Shown here: positions 53,989 to 63,491 of the stretch, piece by piece | How the letters are laid out: each line of letters begins with the position of its first letter | How positions within the stretch are numbered: position 1 is the stretch's first letter | The notes under the pieces: model-generated | What the model saw: only the letters and a program-made list of their open reading frames with translations | What the model was told of the DNA's origin: nothing | The model's database searches: none | Made by a program: the position numbers and the translations under genes | Assembly: GCF_030814225.1 (NCBI RefSeq) | Contig: NZ_JAUSUR010000003.1 | Span: 124,001 to 188,000 of the forward strand | Length of the DNA stretch: 64,000 nt | Reading direction: 5' to 3' | From: Breznakia pachnodae | Lineage (GTDB): Bacteria > Bacillota_I > Bacilli_A > Erysipelotrichales > Erysipelotrichaceae

Positions 53989-54720
53989 ATGGAGACAATT
54001 AACGTAAATAATTTATCAAAATCGTATGATCAATTAGAGGTGGTCAAAGGAATTAGTTTCACTTTAAGCAAAGGTGAAGTATTTGGTTTACTTGGTGCTA
54101 ATGGTGCAGGTAAAAGTACAACAATCGAATGTATGCTCGGTACAAAACATGCTGATAGTGGAACCGTTTCAATTTTAGAAAAAGATCCTATAAAACAACG
54201 TAGAAGTTTATTTGAGAAAGTGGGTGTTCAATTTCAGGAAGCAAGTTATCAGGAAAAAATTACAGTAAAAGAGTTGTGTGAAGAAACATCATCGTTTTAT
54301 AAAAATCCACAAGAGTATATGCCATTACTGGCCCAGTTTGGATTAAAAGAGAAGATAAAGAATCTGGTAAGTGAATTATCGGGAGGACAACGTCAGAGAC
54401 TGTTCATTGTGTTGGCTCTCATTCCTAATCCTGAAGTATTATTTTTGGATGAACTAACAACAGGATTAGATACAAAAGCCAGACGTGATGTGTGGAAAGG
54501 AATCGCAGAGTTAAAGGAAAAGGGAATGAGTATCTTTCTTACATCACATTTCATGGACGAGGTAGAGATTCTGTGTAATCGAATCGGAATTCTGAAAGAT
54601 GGAAGGTTTATCTTCTATGGAACTGTAGAAGATGCGATTGAAGAAAGTCCATATGATACGTTAGAAGAAACATATCTGTGGTTTATTGATGAGGAGGATG
54701 CATATGTGGAAAGCTTATAA
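53989..54720 (+). CDS. ABC transporter ATP-binding protein (drug/lipid exporter type)
   Basis: 243 residues. Walker A GANGAGKST (36-44), signature LSGGQRQRL, Walker B VLFLDELTTGLD and the H-loop (FLTSHFMDEVEI) are intact. The DrrA/CcmA-like type pairs with an ABC-2 permease. The start at 53989 (METINVNNL) with AAGGAGG is preferred to 53956. Its end overlaps the permease start by 17 bases. Confidence 0.92.
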   Translation: METINVNNLSKSYDQLEVVKGISFTLSKGEVFGLLGANGAGKSTTIECMLGTKHADSGTVSILEKDPIKQRRSLFEKVGVQFQEASYQEKITVKELCEETSSFYKNPQEYMPLLAQFGLKEKIKNLVSELSGGQRQRLFIVLALIPNPEVLFLDELTTGLDTKARRDVWKGIAELKEKGMSIFLTSHFMDEVEILCNRIGILKDGRFIFYGTVEDAIEESPYDTLEETYLWFIDEEDAYVESL

Positions 54721-55438
54721 GGAAATGTTGAAAGTAGAATTTAGATTATCAATTCGAGATATGAATATGGTTATATTTGCCATTATTATGCCAGTAGTTG
54801 TTATGTTTCTAATTGGTAGTATCTTTGGTGGAAGTGATTCGGGATCTCAGTCAATTGCGCAGTCATTTAGTGCGGTATCAACAATCGGTATTTGTGCTGG
54901 AGGTGTCATGGGATTACCAATTGTGGTAGCTGATTATCGTCAGAAGAAAGTATTAAAACGACTTCAGGTTACGCCAATCAGCCCAGTACTCATATTAGTG
55001 GTACAGGTAACGATTTATGCAATCTATGCGATTGCTTCATTAATCTTAGTTTATGGAATCGCTGCAATTTTCTTTGGCTATCAGATGCAGGGCTCGCTCA
55101 TCATGTTTTTAGTTAGTTATCTGTTAACGATGGCATCAATGTTTTCAATTGGTATGATGGTAGGTGGATTGGCACCAAATATGAAGATGGCAAGTGTAAT
55201 TGCTAGTTTGTTATATTTCCCAATGCTTATTTTCTCAGGAGCAACTTTACCTTATGAGGTAATGCCAGAAACCTTACAGAAAGTAGCTGATGTATTACCG
55301 CTGACACAAGGAATTAAGATGCTGGAAGCATCATCAATGGGACTTACAATGAACAATCTATTTGCGCCAATTATGGCAATGATTGTGATTATGATTATCT
55401 GTATGGTCTTATCAATAAAATTATTTAAATGGGAATAA
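54704..55438 (+). CDS. ABC-2 type permease
   Basis: 244 residues with six membrane helices; the NMVIFAIIMPVVVMFLIGSI start and ADVLPLTQGIKML end are typical of ABC-2 permeases. It forms an exporter with the preceding ATPase and is probably induced by the MerR regulator. The start at 54704 (MWKAYKEML) is 6 bases after GAGGAGG; earlier in-frame starts lie inside or before this site. Confidence 0.9.
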   Translation: MWKAYKEMLKVEFRLSIRDMNMVIFAIIMPVVVMFLIGSIFGGSDSGSQSIAQSFSAVSTIGICAGGVMGLPIVVADYRQKKVLKRLQVTPISPVLILVVQVTIYAIYAIASLILVYGIAAIFFGYQMQGSLIMFLVSYLLTMASMFSIGMMVGGLAPNMKMASVIASLLYFPMLIFSGATLPYEVMPETLQKVADVLPLTQGIKMLEASSMGLTMNNLFAPIMAMIVIMIICMVLSIKLFKWE

Positions 55439-55443
55439 CCCTG

Positions 55444-55479
55444 AAAGCAGTGGACTTGTGAAAGAGTCTACTGTTTTTT
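55444..55479 (+). terminator. Terminator of the MerR-ABC operon
   Basis: CAGTGGACT pairs with AGTCTACTG (one G-T pair) across an 8-base loop, followed by T6. Confidence 0.8.
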
Positions 55480-55545
55480 CTTGCTTAATCTCTTTCATAA
55501 TAGGCGAAAAATTGGTAAAATGGTAAGTAAGTTGTAGGTGATAAT

Positions 55546-56436
55546 ATGAAGTCAAAAACAAGACAGATAACAGAAGGCGCAATGATGATTGCATGTATTG
55601 CTGTTATTTTGCTAATTAATCGTCAAAGTGCTAACTTTTTTGAGGATATGATTTTTTGGCTTTTAAGTTTACCAATGATTGTATATGTAGTAAGGTATGG
55701 AGCGAAGGCAGGAATTATTGTATTTGTATCCTGTATGTTTACTTCTGTGTTGTTTTCAACATTCACAGGAATATTCTATTTGTTTTCTGCTTTAGGAATT
55801 GGTCTTATTTATGGGTATGGTTTAAGTAAGGACTTTAAGAATGGTGTATTACTGGCAATTAGCATTATTGGTCACCTTGTTGTGACTTTTCTAACGGCTG
55901 TGGTTATGGCAGGTATCTTTGGTTATAATATAGCTGAAGAATTTGTGGAATTAACCAAAGCACTTGGTGATGTTGGAGCAGTGGTTGATACAAAGACATT
56001 AGTAATGTCAGTGATTGCACTTAGTTATATTGGTCTGGCATTATTACAGGGAATTGTTGTTCATGCAGCAAGCCATGTACTACTTGAACGATTACGCATA
56101 AAGGTAAAACCATTAAAACCAATTCAGGAGATTGAACTGCCACGATGGCTGGGGTATCCAGTTGTAATCGGTTGGGGTTTGTATCTTCTAAGTGGTTTCG
56201 GTATGTTTTCTAAAGATTTAGAACCTTATATTTTTGTGATTTATTTTATTGCATTAATCGTTGGTATAGCAAATGGATTACTTGCACTGTTAAGTTATTT
56301 AATTAAGAAACGCAAACGTAACCTGGTTATGTTTGCCATTCTTGCATGTTTTATACCAGGAATTAATAATGTTGTGTTAATGATTGGGATTGTAGATTTT
56401 TTCTGGGGATTTCCTCCGGAAACAGGAAGTAGGTGA
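55546..56436 (+). CDS. yybS: DUF2232 membrane protein, YybS family
   Basis: 296 residues with about eight membrane helices, beginning KSKTRQITEGAMMIACIAVI, the typical YybS start. Function unknown; gene order yybS-gdpP-rplI is conserved in Bacillota. It lies 4 bases before gdpP. Confidence 0.85.
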   Translation: MKSKTRQITEGAMMIACIAVILLINRQSANFFEDMIFWLLSLPMIVYVVRYGAKAGIIVFVSCMFTSVLFSTFTGIFYLFSALGIGLIYGYGLSKDFKNGVLLAISIIGHLVVTFLTAVVMAGIFGYNIAEEFVELTKALGDVGAVVDTKTLVMSVIALSYIGLALLQGIVVHAASHVLLERLRIKVKPLKPIQEIELPRWLGYPVVIGWGLYLLSGFGMFSKDLEPYIFVIYFIALIVGIANGLLALLSYLIKKRKRNLVMFAILACFIPGINNVVLMIGIVDFFWGFPPETGSR

Positions 56437-56440
56437 TTCT

Positions 56441-58420
56441 ATGAAGTATATGGAAAATATAAAACTACAGGTAGCAATGGTACTGATGTTGGAAGTCGTA
56501 GCATTAATACTTTTAGTTGCACTAGGGATGGGTGATATTGCCTTTGCATTGGTTATTATATTAGTTGTAAATGCAACGTTAGTATTATGGATTTTGTATA
56601 CCGTACAAAATGAAAAAGAGAATCGTTCGATTGATATATCGCGAATCTTAGGTAAGGAAGCAAAGGGTGCTTTGGAATATGGTCAAGTAGGTATCTTAAC
56701 TTATAATGATCAGTACGAAGTAACTTGGGTAAGTAATTTTTTATTGGAACGAGATATTCAGTTGGTTGGTAAGAAAGTAACTGCTTTTATTAAACAAGTG
56801 GAAGAATTGTTTCAGGGAGATCGTGATACAGTAATTGGAACTTATAACAAGCGTGTATATGAAGTATCAAGAAAAGATCAGGCACATGTGTTATTTATAA
56901 GAGATATTACAAGTTACAATGAATTGAAAGCGAACTATGAAAAAGAATCGTTAGTGGTTGGTATGATTCATATGGATAACTATTCGGATATTCAGGCGTT
57001 TGAAGATGAAACAACACTTACGAATATTAACCTTAACTTACGTCAGCCAATCGTTGATTGGGCGAAGGATCATCAGATTGTGATTCGTCGTCTGCGTAGT
57101 GATCGTTTCTTTTTGGTATTGAATGAAGAAATCTTTAAAAAGATATTGGATGAGAAGTTTGATATTTTAACTTATGTCAGAAAGAAAGCAGCAGAGATTG
57201 ATGTGAATATTACATTATCCATGTCATTTGCCAGAGGACATACAGAATTAAGAGAATTGGATACGATGGTAAATGATTTACTGGAGCTTGCACAAAGCCG
57301 TGGTGGAGACCAGGTGGCAGTAAAAGAATCTGGTGATGATGTTAAATATTATGGTGGAAAGAGCGAAGCAACTTCCACAAGAAGTAGAGTTAGAGTAAGA
57401 GTTATGGCACAGGCAATCAAAGAGATTGTTATGGAGTCAGGTAATATATTTATTAGTGGTCATAAGGAAATGGACTTTGACTGTATGGGAGCCAACCTGG
57501 CAATTTCAAGCATGGTACAATCGTATGGTAAGAAGGCATATATTGTTTCTAAAAGTGGTGGTATAGAATCTCACTTACAGGAAGCAATGAATTATTATGA
57601 TGCCCATTTAAGTGAACGTCATATCTTTATCAGTGAAGATGAAGCGCTTAAGTTGATGAGGAAAAATGATTTATTAATCGTTGCAGATTATCATAATCCT
57701 TCACAATCAAACGCACCAAAACTGATTGATAAGAGTGAACGTGTAATTGTCATTGACCATCACCGTCGTGGTCCGGATTTTGTGAAGAAACCAATTTTGG
57801 TGTATCTGGAATCTAGTGCCAGCAGTACGTGTGAATTACTTAGTGAACTGATTGCTTATCAGCCAGGTAAGTCAAATATTAGTGAAGTGGAAGCAACTAT
57901 TATGTATCTTGGTATTCTGGTAGATACAAACCGCTTTAAGATGCGTACTGGTTTTAGAACTTTTGAAGCATGTGCTCAACTTAAAAAGTGGGGTGTAGAC
58001 CCAATTGAAGCGGAGTCTTTACTAAAAGAAAGTTATGATGAATTTGAATCAAAGATTAAAGTATTGAAGTATTCAAAGATGGTAAACGATAATTTAATCG
58101 TATCATGCGTTGATGACAGTGAAGTGTTAACGCGTTCACTAATGTCAATTGGTGCTGATTCGATGTTATCGGTTAAGAATGTAGAAGCATCATTTGTCGT
58201 TGGACGTATTGATGAAACTCATGTAGCAATTTCAGCACGCAGTAAAGGTGTTGTAAATGTACAGGTGATTATGGAAGCAATGCAGGGTGGAGGTCACTTT
58301 ACTGCTGCAGCGGTTCAGCGTGAAAATATGACAACCGATGAGTTGTGTGAAGAATTGTATGAAGCATTGAAAAAGTATTTGGATGAGGAGGACCTAGTAT
58401 ATGAAAGTAATCTTGCTTAG
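56441..58420 (+). CDS. gdpP: Cyclic di-AMP phosphodiesterase GdpP
   Basis: 659 residues. Two N-terminal membrane helices (about 10-52), a PAS-like domain (about 70-150), a degenerate GGDEF domain (about 170-300) and the DHH/DHHA1 phosphodiesterase (about 335-650) are in the usual order. Catalytic metal ligands are in [19 protein letters not shown] and IDHHRRG, and GGGHFTAAA is the DHHA1 motif. It hydrolyses c-di-AMP to pApA and so affects osmotic balance and wall stress. Its end overlaps rplI by 20 bases. Confidence 0.96.
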   Translation: MKYMENIKLQVAMVLMLEVVALILLVALGMGDIAFALVIILVVNATLVLWILYTVQNEKENRSIDISRILGKEAKGALEYGQVGILTYNDQYEVTWVSNFLLERDIQLVGKKVTAFIKQVEELFQGDRDTVIGTYNKRVYEVSRKDQAHVLFIRDITSYNELKANYEKESLVVGMIHMDNYSDIQAFEDETTLTNINLNLRQPIVDWAKDHQIVIRRLRSDRFFLVLNEEIFKKILDEKFDILTYVRKKAAEIDVNITLSMSFARGHTELRELDTMVNDLLELAQSRGGDQVAVKESGDDVKYYGGKSEATSTRSRVRVRVMAQAIKEIVMESGNIFISGHKEMDFDCMGANLAISSMVQSYGKKAYIVSKSGGIESHLQEAMNYYDAHLSERHIFISEDEALKLMRKNDLLIVADYHNPSQSNAPKLIDKSERVIVIDHHRRGPDFVKKPILVYLESSASSTCELLSELIAYQPGKSNISEVEATIMYLGILVDTNRFKMRTGFRTFEACAQLKKWGVDPIEAESLLKESYDEFESKIKVLKYSKMVNDNLIVSCVDDSEVLTRSLMSIGADSMLSVKNVEASFVVGRIDETHVAISARSKGVVNVQVIMEAMQGGGHFTAAAVQRENMTTDELCEELYEALKKYLDEEDLVYESNLA

Positions 58421-58850
58421 TGATGTGAAAAAGGTAGGAAAAAAGGGTGAAGTTGTTGATGTGGCTGATGGATATGGAAGAAACTTCTTAATTGCAAAAG
58501 GATTTGCAGTAGAAGAATCATCAAAGAGTAAAGCAATTTTAGATCAACAAAAAGAAGATAAGAAACAACATGAAAAAGATCTTGAGAAACAAGCAATTGA
58601 ATTAAAAGATAAACTTGCTAAACTGGTAGTTGAATTTAAAGTAAAAGCTGGTGAAGGTGGAAAAGTATTTGGTAGTGTTTCAAGTAAACAAATTATTGAA
58701 GGACTTAAGAAACAACACAATATTGCATTAGATAAAAGAAAACTTGTTGATGTACATAATGTAGCATCACTTGGAACAACATTAGTAAAAGTAGATTTGT
58801 ATAAGAATAAAGTAATTGGAGAGATTAACGTACACTTAAGTGAAAAGTAG
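58401..58850 (+). CDS. rplI: 50S ribosomal protein L9
   Basis: 149 residues. The L9 signature [21 protein letters not shown] and [11 protein letters not shown] is intact, with the long central helix and C-terminal domain. GAGGAGG upstream. Starts inside the end of gdpP. Confidence 0.97.
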   Translation: MKVILLSDVKKVGKKGEVVDVADGYGRNFLIAKGFAVEESSKSKAILDQQKEDKKQHEKDLEKQAIELKDKLAKLVVEFKVKAGEGGKVFGSVSSKQIIEGLKKQHNIALDKRKLVDVHNVASLGTTLVKVDLYKNKVIGEINVHLSEK

Positions 58851-58859
58851 GAGAATGAT

Positions 58860-60233
58860 ATGAGTAGACAACTACCACATAATAATGAAGCAGAGCAAGC
58901 CATCCTTGGTGCGTTATTAATCTATCCAAAAGTAGTCAGTACAGTATACGATCGAGATCTTCAAGGTGATGATTTCTATTTAGAAGCACACAAACGAATT
59001 TTTATGGTGATGCAAGATTTAATTGATGAAGGTAAACCAGTCGATCCTACAAGTATGATATCAAAACTACAAGATAAAGAAGAGTTATCGCTTGTAGGTG
59101 GTGCCGATTATATTTTGGTACTAAGTGACAGTGCAGTAACAAGTGCCAATGTTGGTTATTATATCGAAATTGTAAAGAACAAAGCAGATGCCAGAAGACT
59201 AATTGAAACTGCAGAGAAAATTGCTGCAGAAGGATTTGATACATCAAATGAACTTGATGTGTTGTTAGATGAGGCAGAACGTCAGATTCTTCATGTTACA
59301 AGAAACAGAAGAGTAAATGATTTCAAGAACAGTACCATGGTTGTTGAAAACGTTATGAGTGAATTAAGTGAACTGCAAAAATCAAAAGATGGGATTACTG
59401 GAGTTAAAACTGGTTATCGTCGTCTTGATCAGATTACCAATGGATTTCAACGTGGTGATTTGATTATTTTGGCTGCCCGTCCATCAGTTGGAAAGACCGC
59501 ATTTGCATTAAATGTTGGACTTCGTACTTCTAAAAGTAATACAACAACAAGTAATGGAGCAGTTGCTATCTTCTCACTGGAGATGCCTGCAGAACAGTTG
59601 ATGAAGAGAATGCTGAGTGCACAGAGTGAAGTTGAAGGGAATAAACTGAGAAATGGTCAGTTGAATAATGATGAACTTAATAAACTTTACGAAGCTGCAA
59701 CTCGATTATCAAAATGTAAACTATTCATTGATGATTCGTCATCAATTAAAATGGCAGAAATTATTTCAAAATGTCGTAAGCTAAAATCAGAGCATGGTTT
59801 AGACTTAGTGATTATTGATTATCTTCAGCTGATTGAAGGTAGTGGGAAACGTAGTTCAGATAGTAGACAACAAGAAGTATCGGAAATCTCTAGGTCACTA
59901 AAGATGATGGCCAGAGAATTGGAAGTTCCAGTAATTGCCCTTTCGCAATTATCTCGTTCAGTTGAACAACGTGCTGGAGATAAACGTCCAATGTTATCCG
60001 ACTTACGTGAGTCAGGAGCAATTGAACAAGATGCCGATATTGTTATGTTCCTGTATCGTGAGGATTACCACAACACAAACACGGAAGAGCGAGAACGTGA
60101 AGATGAAGTACAAGTAGAAGTATCACTTCAAAAACACCGTAATGGTGCAACTGGAACGTTTGAATTAAGCTTTAAGAAATCAGTGAATGCATTCTTTGAT
60201 TATGCGCCACAAGGTTTCGAGGGCGTATCATAA
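58860..60233 (+). CDS. dnaB: Replicative DNA helicase DnaB
   Basis: 457 residues. The N-terminal domain begins RQLPHNNEAEQAILGALL, and the RecA-like domain holds Walker A RPSVGKTAFA (about 204-213), Walker B LVIIDYLQLI and SDLRESGAIEQDAD. The hexameric 5'-3' helicase at the replication fork (called DnaC in Bacillus subtilis). Stop and walJ start overlap by one base. Confidence 0.97.
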   Translation: MSRQLPHNNEAEQAILGALLIYPKVVSTVYDRDLQGDDFYLEAHKRIFMVMQDLIDEGKPVDPTSMISKLQDKEELSLVGGADYILVLSDSAVTSANVGYYIEIVKNKADARRLIETAEKIAAEGFDTSNELDVLLDEAERQILHVTRNRRVNDFKNSTMVVENVMSELSELQKSKDGITGVKTGYRRLDQITNGFQRGDLIILAARPSVGKTAFALNVGLRTSKSNTTTSNGAVAIFSLEMPAEQLMKRMLSAQSEVEGNKLRNGQLNNDELNKLYEAATRLSKCKLFIDDSSSIKMAEIISKCRKLKSEHGLDLVIIDYLQLIEGSGKRSSDSRQQEVSEISRSLKMMARELEVPVIALSQLSRSVEQRAGDKRPMLSDLRESGAIEQDADIVMFLYREDYHNTNTEEREREDEVQVEVSLQKHRNGATGTFELSFKKSVNAFFDYAPQGFEGVS

Positions 60234-60982
60234 TGATTAAATTTGCACTGCTGGCAAGTGGTTCTAAAGGAAACTGCTGTCTGATTCGTAACTGTGAAAC
60301 ATCAATTGTAATTGATTGTGGAAGTACGAAGAAATATTTAAGTGGTTGTTTTGAACGTTTAAAGTATGATTACCAAAGTACAAATGCATTGTTTGTAACT
60401 CATACGCATACCGATCATATCAGTCAGTTGAAGATGTTTAATGGGATTGATACTTACTCAATGAGTGAACTGGAAACGGATCATTTTTATCAAGTAAGAC
60501 CATATGATCGTATTGAACTGGATACGCTTAATATCACAGTAATTCCAACATCACACGATGCCGATGATTCATGTGGTTATGTAGTAGAAAGTGATAGTGA
60601 AAAATTAGTATATATTACTGATACTGGCTATATTAGTGAAGCAATGAAACCGTATTTAAAGAATGCGGATTATTATATTTTTGAAAGTAATCACGATATT
60701 GAAATGCTGATGGCAACAAGACGACCAATGTATGTAAAGCAAAGAATCATTGGCGATTTTGGCCACCTTTGCAATGAAGATTGTGCAAACACATTGGTAG
60801 ATTTAGTTGGAAATAATACTAAAGAAATCGTTCTTGCGCATATTTCAGAAGAAGGAAACAGCAAGGAAAGAGCAAAAGAGGTTCTGATTGAAACTCTAGC
60901 TCAACACAATATCAACTACAATGATATACGGATTGTGAGTGCTCCCCAATTTGAAATAATTGTTGGTGGAAGACATCATTAA
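60233..60982 (+). CDS. walJ: Metallo-beta-lactamase-fold hydrolase WalJ/YycJ
   Basis: 249 residues. ASGSKGNCCLI start and the zinc motif THTHTDHIS (H57, H59, D61, H62) identify the YycJ family, a 5'-exonuclease-like protein involved in coordinating replication and wall synthesis. Here it follows dnaB instead of the walRK genes. Confidence 0.92.
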   Translation: MIKFALLASGSKGNCCLIRNCETSIVIDCGSTKKYLSGCFERLKYDYQSTNALFVTHTHTDHISQLKMFNGIDTYSMSELETDHFYQVRPYDRIELDTLNITVIPTSHDADDSCGYVVESDSEKLVYITDTGYISEAMKPYLKNADYYIFESNHDIEMLMATRRPMYVKQRIIGDFGHLCNEDCANTLVDLVGNNTKEIVLAHISEEGNSKERAKEVLIETLAQHNINYNDIRIVSAPQFEIIVGGRHH

Positions 60983-60992
60983 AAAAATGTAG

Positions 60993-61021
60993 TTGACAAA
61001 ATAATAAAATATTTATATTAT
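60993..61021 (+). promoter_or_regulatory. Consensus sigma-A promoter of the small RNA candidate
   Basis: TTGACA (60993-60998), exactly 17 bases, TATTAT (61016-61021). The predicted start is about 61028. Confidence 0.75.
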
Positions 61022-61027
61022 ATAAAT

Positions 61028-61109
61028 GTAAAGCGGAGTGGTATATATCCCTTTCCTATCTTCTTACTTCGTTTTACGATAATTAGTCTATCATCGGATA
61101 GACTTTTTT
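61028..61109 (+). ncRNA. Candidate stand-alone small RNA of about 82 nt
   Basis: The RNA begins with GTAAAGCGGAGT (61028-61039), which pairs over 12 bp (two G-U) with ACTTCGTTTTAC (61066-61077). The 26-base loop is pyrimidine-rich and contains CCCTTTCCT. A terminator hairpin AGTCTATC/GATAGACT with T6 follows. No ORF with a ribosome site lies inside. Promoter, folded body and terminator fit exactly between walJ and a convergent LysR gene. I do not recognise a family; the pyrimidine loop could pair with purine-rich ribosome sites. Confidence 0.65.
61085..61109 (+). terminator. Terminator of the small RNA candidate
   Basis: Perfect 8-bp stem, loop ATCG, followed by T6. It would also stop read-through from dnaB-walJ. 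Confidence 0.85.
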
Positions 61110-61121
61110 ACTTTTTTCTGA

Positions 61122-61991
61122 TTAAGTTCTTTTTGCGATGGTGATAAACTCTTGTAAGATATCAGAAATCCACTTATCTTTATGATGCATTAGCTGAGCA
61201 TGAATATTATAATCTTTCTTATAGTTTAACTTAACTAAGGTATGGTTTTCCAACTCCTTTTGTACAACAATTTCAGGAAGAATACATACACCAATTCCAC
61301 TCATTGTAATTTCTTTTATAACATCTGGACTACTGGTTTCTAATATTACTTTCGGTGAAATAGATACATCATTTAAATATTTTTCGAATTGTTTGCGATA
61401 ACAACATTCTTTTTCTGTTAAGATTAAAGGTATGTCTATGAAGTCATTGATTGATAGTTTATGCTTTTTACTCAAAGGAAAAGAAGGTGCACAAACCATA
61501 CTAATTTCTTCACTGTAAGAAGATGCATTTACTAAAATATCATTATCAATAGGTGTGTCTAAAACAAAAGCTATATCAATTGTATTGTTTATAAGTAAAG
61601 GTAGATAATTGGTATCCTTTAAAACAGTCAGGAATATTTCCACATTTGGATGTTGATTTTGGAATTGTTTGATTATTTCAGGCAGTCGATAAATACAAAG
61701 AGATTCAGATGCCCCAATTGTAATTCGATTCACCTTTTCTTTTTTGAATCGTTTTTTCAAATTATCTGATAGTTGCAGTAACTGTCTCGCTGAAATGACA
61801 AGTTCTTCCCCAGCAGATGTTAAAGTTACACTTTTACCAAGTCGCTCAAACAAGCGAACATTTAGTTCATCTTCCAATTTTTGAATTTGTGTGGTTACGT
61901 TTGATTGTGCATAATGTAATTGCTCAGCTGTTTTTGTGAAACTTTTAGTTTCGCTTAATACCAAAAAAGTAGTTAGATGTTTTAAGTTCAT
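61122..61991 (-). CDS. LysR-family transcriptional regulator
   Basis: 289 residues. The N-terminal winged helix (SFTKTAEQLHYAQSNVTTQI, about 18-37) is followed by a periplasmic-binding-like effector domain (about 88-285). The frame is open to 62120, but the ATG at 61991 (MNLKHLTTFLVL) is the usual LysR start, with GGAGAAG upstream. It is divergent from a cupin gene, the probable target. Confidence 0.9.
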   Translation of the reverse strand: MNLKHLTTFLVLSETKSFTKTAEQLHYAQSNVTTQIQKLEDELNVRLFERLGKSVTLTSAGEELVISARQLLQLSDNLKKRFKKEKVNRITIGASESLCIYRLPEIIKQFQNQHPNVEIFLTVLKDTNYLPLLINNTIDIAFVLDTPIDNDILVNASSYSEEISMVCAPSFPLSKKHKLSINDFIDIPLILTEKECCYRKQFEKYLNDVSISPKVILETSSPDVIKEITMSGIGVCILPEIVVQKELENHTLVKLNYKKDYNIHAQLMHHKDKWISDILQEFITIAKRT

Positions 61992-62067
61992 AATTCTTCT
62001 CCATAATTTTCTATCTTGAAATAAGATTGTTTCTATCATATTTATCAATTTCACAGATGGATATCTA

Positions 62068-62079
62068 TATGCTAGCATA
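62068..62079. promoter_or_regulatory. 12-bp palindrome in the LysR-cupin intergenic region
   Basis: TATGCTAGCATA is a perfect palindrome in the 119-base gap between the divergent genes; it lies 31 bases upstream of the cupin start. A LysR operator is inferred from position. Confidence 0.35.
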
Positions 62080-62110
62080 AATCTATACAACAACACAAAT
62101 GGAGGTAATG

Positions 62111-62455
62111 ATGAAAGCAATTAATTTAATGGATGAAGTATCATCACTGGAAGAACTATATGTATATAAAAAAATTGGTATATTAAATGATAATGTACTA
62201 AGTGTAGTTCAAGTAGAAAATCGAACTTTGGATTTTCATGTACATGAAGATTCAGATGAATTGTTTTATGTGATTGAGGGAAGTTTCTATTTAGAAACCG
62301 AAAAGAAGAAAATAAAAGTGAATGCTGGAGAATATATAATTGTTCCAAAAGGAATTAGACATCGACCAGTAGTTACACAATTGACTAAGTTTCTGATGAT
62401 TGAATTAGCAGGCACCCTTAATAAAGAGAATAGTGGTGATAAGTATGAGGATTGA
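62111..62455 (+). CDS. Small cupin-domain protein
   Basis: 114 residues forming one cupin barrel. Motif 1 FHVHEDSDELFYVIEG has the His-His-Glu pattern, and motif 2 is GEYIIVPKGIRHRPV. Metal-dependent isomerase, dioxygenase or sensor; substrate unknown. Starts at 62099 and 62108 are in frame, but 62111 (MKAINLMDE) gives the best spacing from GGAGG. Divergent from the LysR gene and followed by a terminator. Confidence 0.85.
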   Translation: MKAINLMDEVSSLEELYVYKKIGILNDNVLSVVQVENRTLDFHVHEDSDELFYVIEGSFYLETEKKKIKVNAGEYIIVPKGIRHRPVVTQLTKFLMIELAGTLNKENSGDKYED

Positions 62456-62469
62456 TACAATATAAATAA

Positions 62470-62503
62470 TTGAAGAACACTAAAAAGTGTTCTTTTCAAT
62501 TTA
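62470..62503 (+). terminator. Terminator of the cupin gene
   Basis: GAAGAACACT pairs with AGTGTTCTTTTC (A/T slip) across AAAA, followed by a T-rich stretch. Confidence 0.75.
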
Positions 62504-62544
62504 ATGTCTATGGTATAATGTTGGAAATATATTAGGAGGTCATT

Positions 62545-63489
62545 ATGAATCAAACATTTTGCGAATTAAGCAAACATCCACAAATGATGGAACTATTAGA
62601 AACTGTAGAATCATTACATTTAAATCAAGCATGTATTTGTGCCGGTACGATTCGAAATAATATCTGGAATCTTTTGTCTGATAAAGAAGTTGCATTTGAT
62701 GCAGATGTTGATGTAGTGTTTTATGACCCAAATATTTCCTGGGAAAAAACGATGGAGATAGAGACAAACTTAAAGAATGATCATCCTAAATATAAATGGG
62801 AGTTACGTAATCAGGTATATATGCATGAAATGAATTCCGGTACTGAACCATTTGTTTCAGTTGAAGATGCTTTATCAAAGTTTCCTGAAACATGTACAGC
62901 GATTGGGATGTATAAGGAAGGGAATGAAGTTAAGATTGTAGATCCATTGGGTATACATGACTTAATGAATTTTATTGTTACTCCTACTCCTCATTTTTTG
63001 AATAACAAAGAACGAATGAACGTATTCAAACAACGCTTACAGGACAAGAACTGGGAGAAACGTTGGGATGAGATTGCTGTAGTTATGGATGAGGATTTTG
63101 AAGTCGCAGAAAAGTGTGCTGGAGATTTATTAACGCAACATGCCATCAACAATAATAAACCAACTGACAAAAGTGAGTGTGCTTATTCAATTAAGAGAAA
63201 CGGAGAAATTATTGGTGCAATTACAGCTAAACAGTTTGTAGACGAATTACATGTCTCTTTACTAGCTGTAGATAATAATTATCGTGGAAGTGGGTATGGT
63301 CAGGTTCTACTTAGGAAGTGTGAAGAATATGCAGCATCAGTAGGATGTAAGATAATTACCTTAACTACACTTTCATTTCACGCACCAGAGTTTTATAAGA
63401 AAAATGGATATACTGTATTCACAACTTTAGAGGATGTTCCTATAAAAGGAGTTACCAGATATTATTTATATAAGAAAGTAGAGGGATAA
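62545..63489 (+). CDS. Nucleotidyltransferase-like domain fused to a GNAT acetyltransferase
   Basis: 314 residues. The N-terminal half (about 1-185) begins NQTFCELSKHPQMMELLETV and has the acidic FDADVDVVFYDP segment of DUF925/NTP-transferase-like proteins. The C-terminal half (about 205-312) is a GNAT domain with LAVDNNYRGSGYGQVLL as the acetyl-CoA loop and a C-terminal FYKKNGYTVF. The two domains normally occur in separate proteins. It is followed 2 bases later by a nucleoside phosphorylase gene, which may be co-transcribed. AGGAGG upstream. Confidence 0.8.
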   Translation: MNQTFCELSKHPQMMELLETVESLHLNQACICAGTIRNNIWNLLSDKEVAFDADVDVVFYDPNISWEKTMEIETNLKNDHPKYKWELRNQVYMHEMNSGTEPFVSVEDALSKFPETCTAIGMYKEGNEVKIVDPLGIHDLMNFIVTPTPHFLNNKERMNVFKQRLQDKNWEKRWDEIAVVMDEDFEVAEKCAGDLLTQHAINNNKPTDKSECAYSIKRNGEIIGAITAKQFVDELHVSLLAVDNNYRGSGYGQVLLRKCEEYAASVGCKIITLTTLSFHAPEFYKKNGYTVFTTLEDVPIKGVTRYYLYKKVEG

Positions 63490-63491
63490 TA

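Noticed and set aside
61021-61110. The 61-kb RNA as 6S or SRP RNA
   Set aside because: It is about 82 nt, lacks the SRP GGAA-loop motif and is much shorter than 6S RNA.
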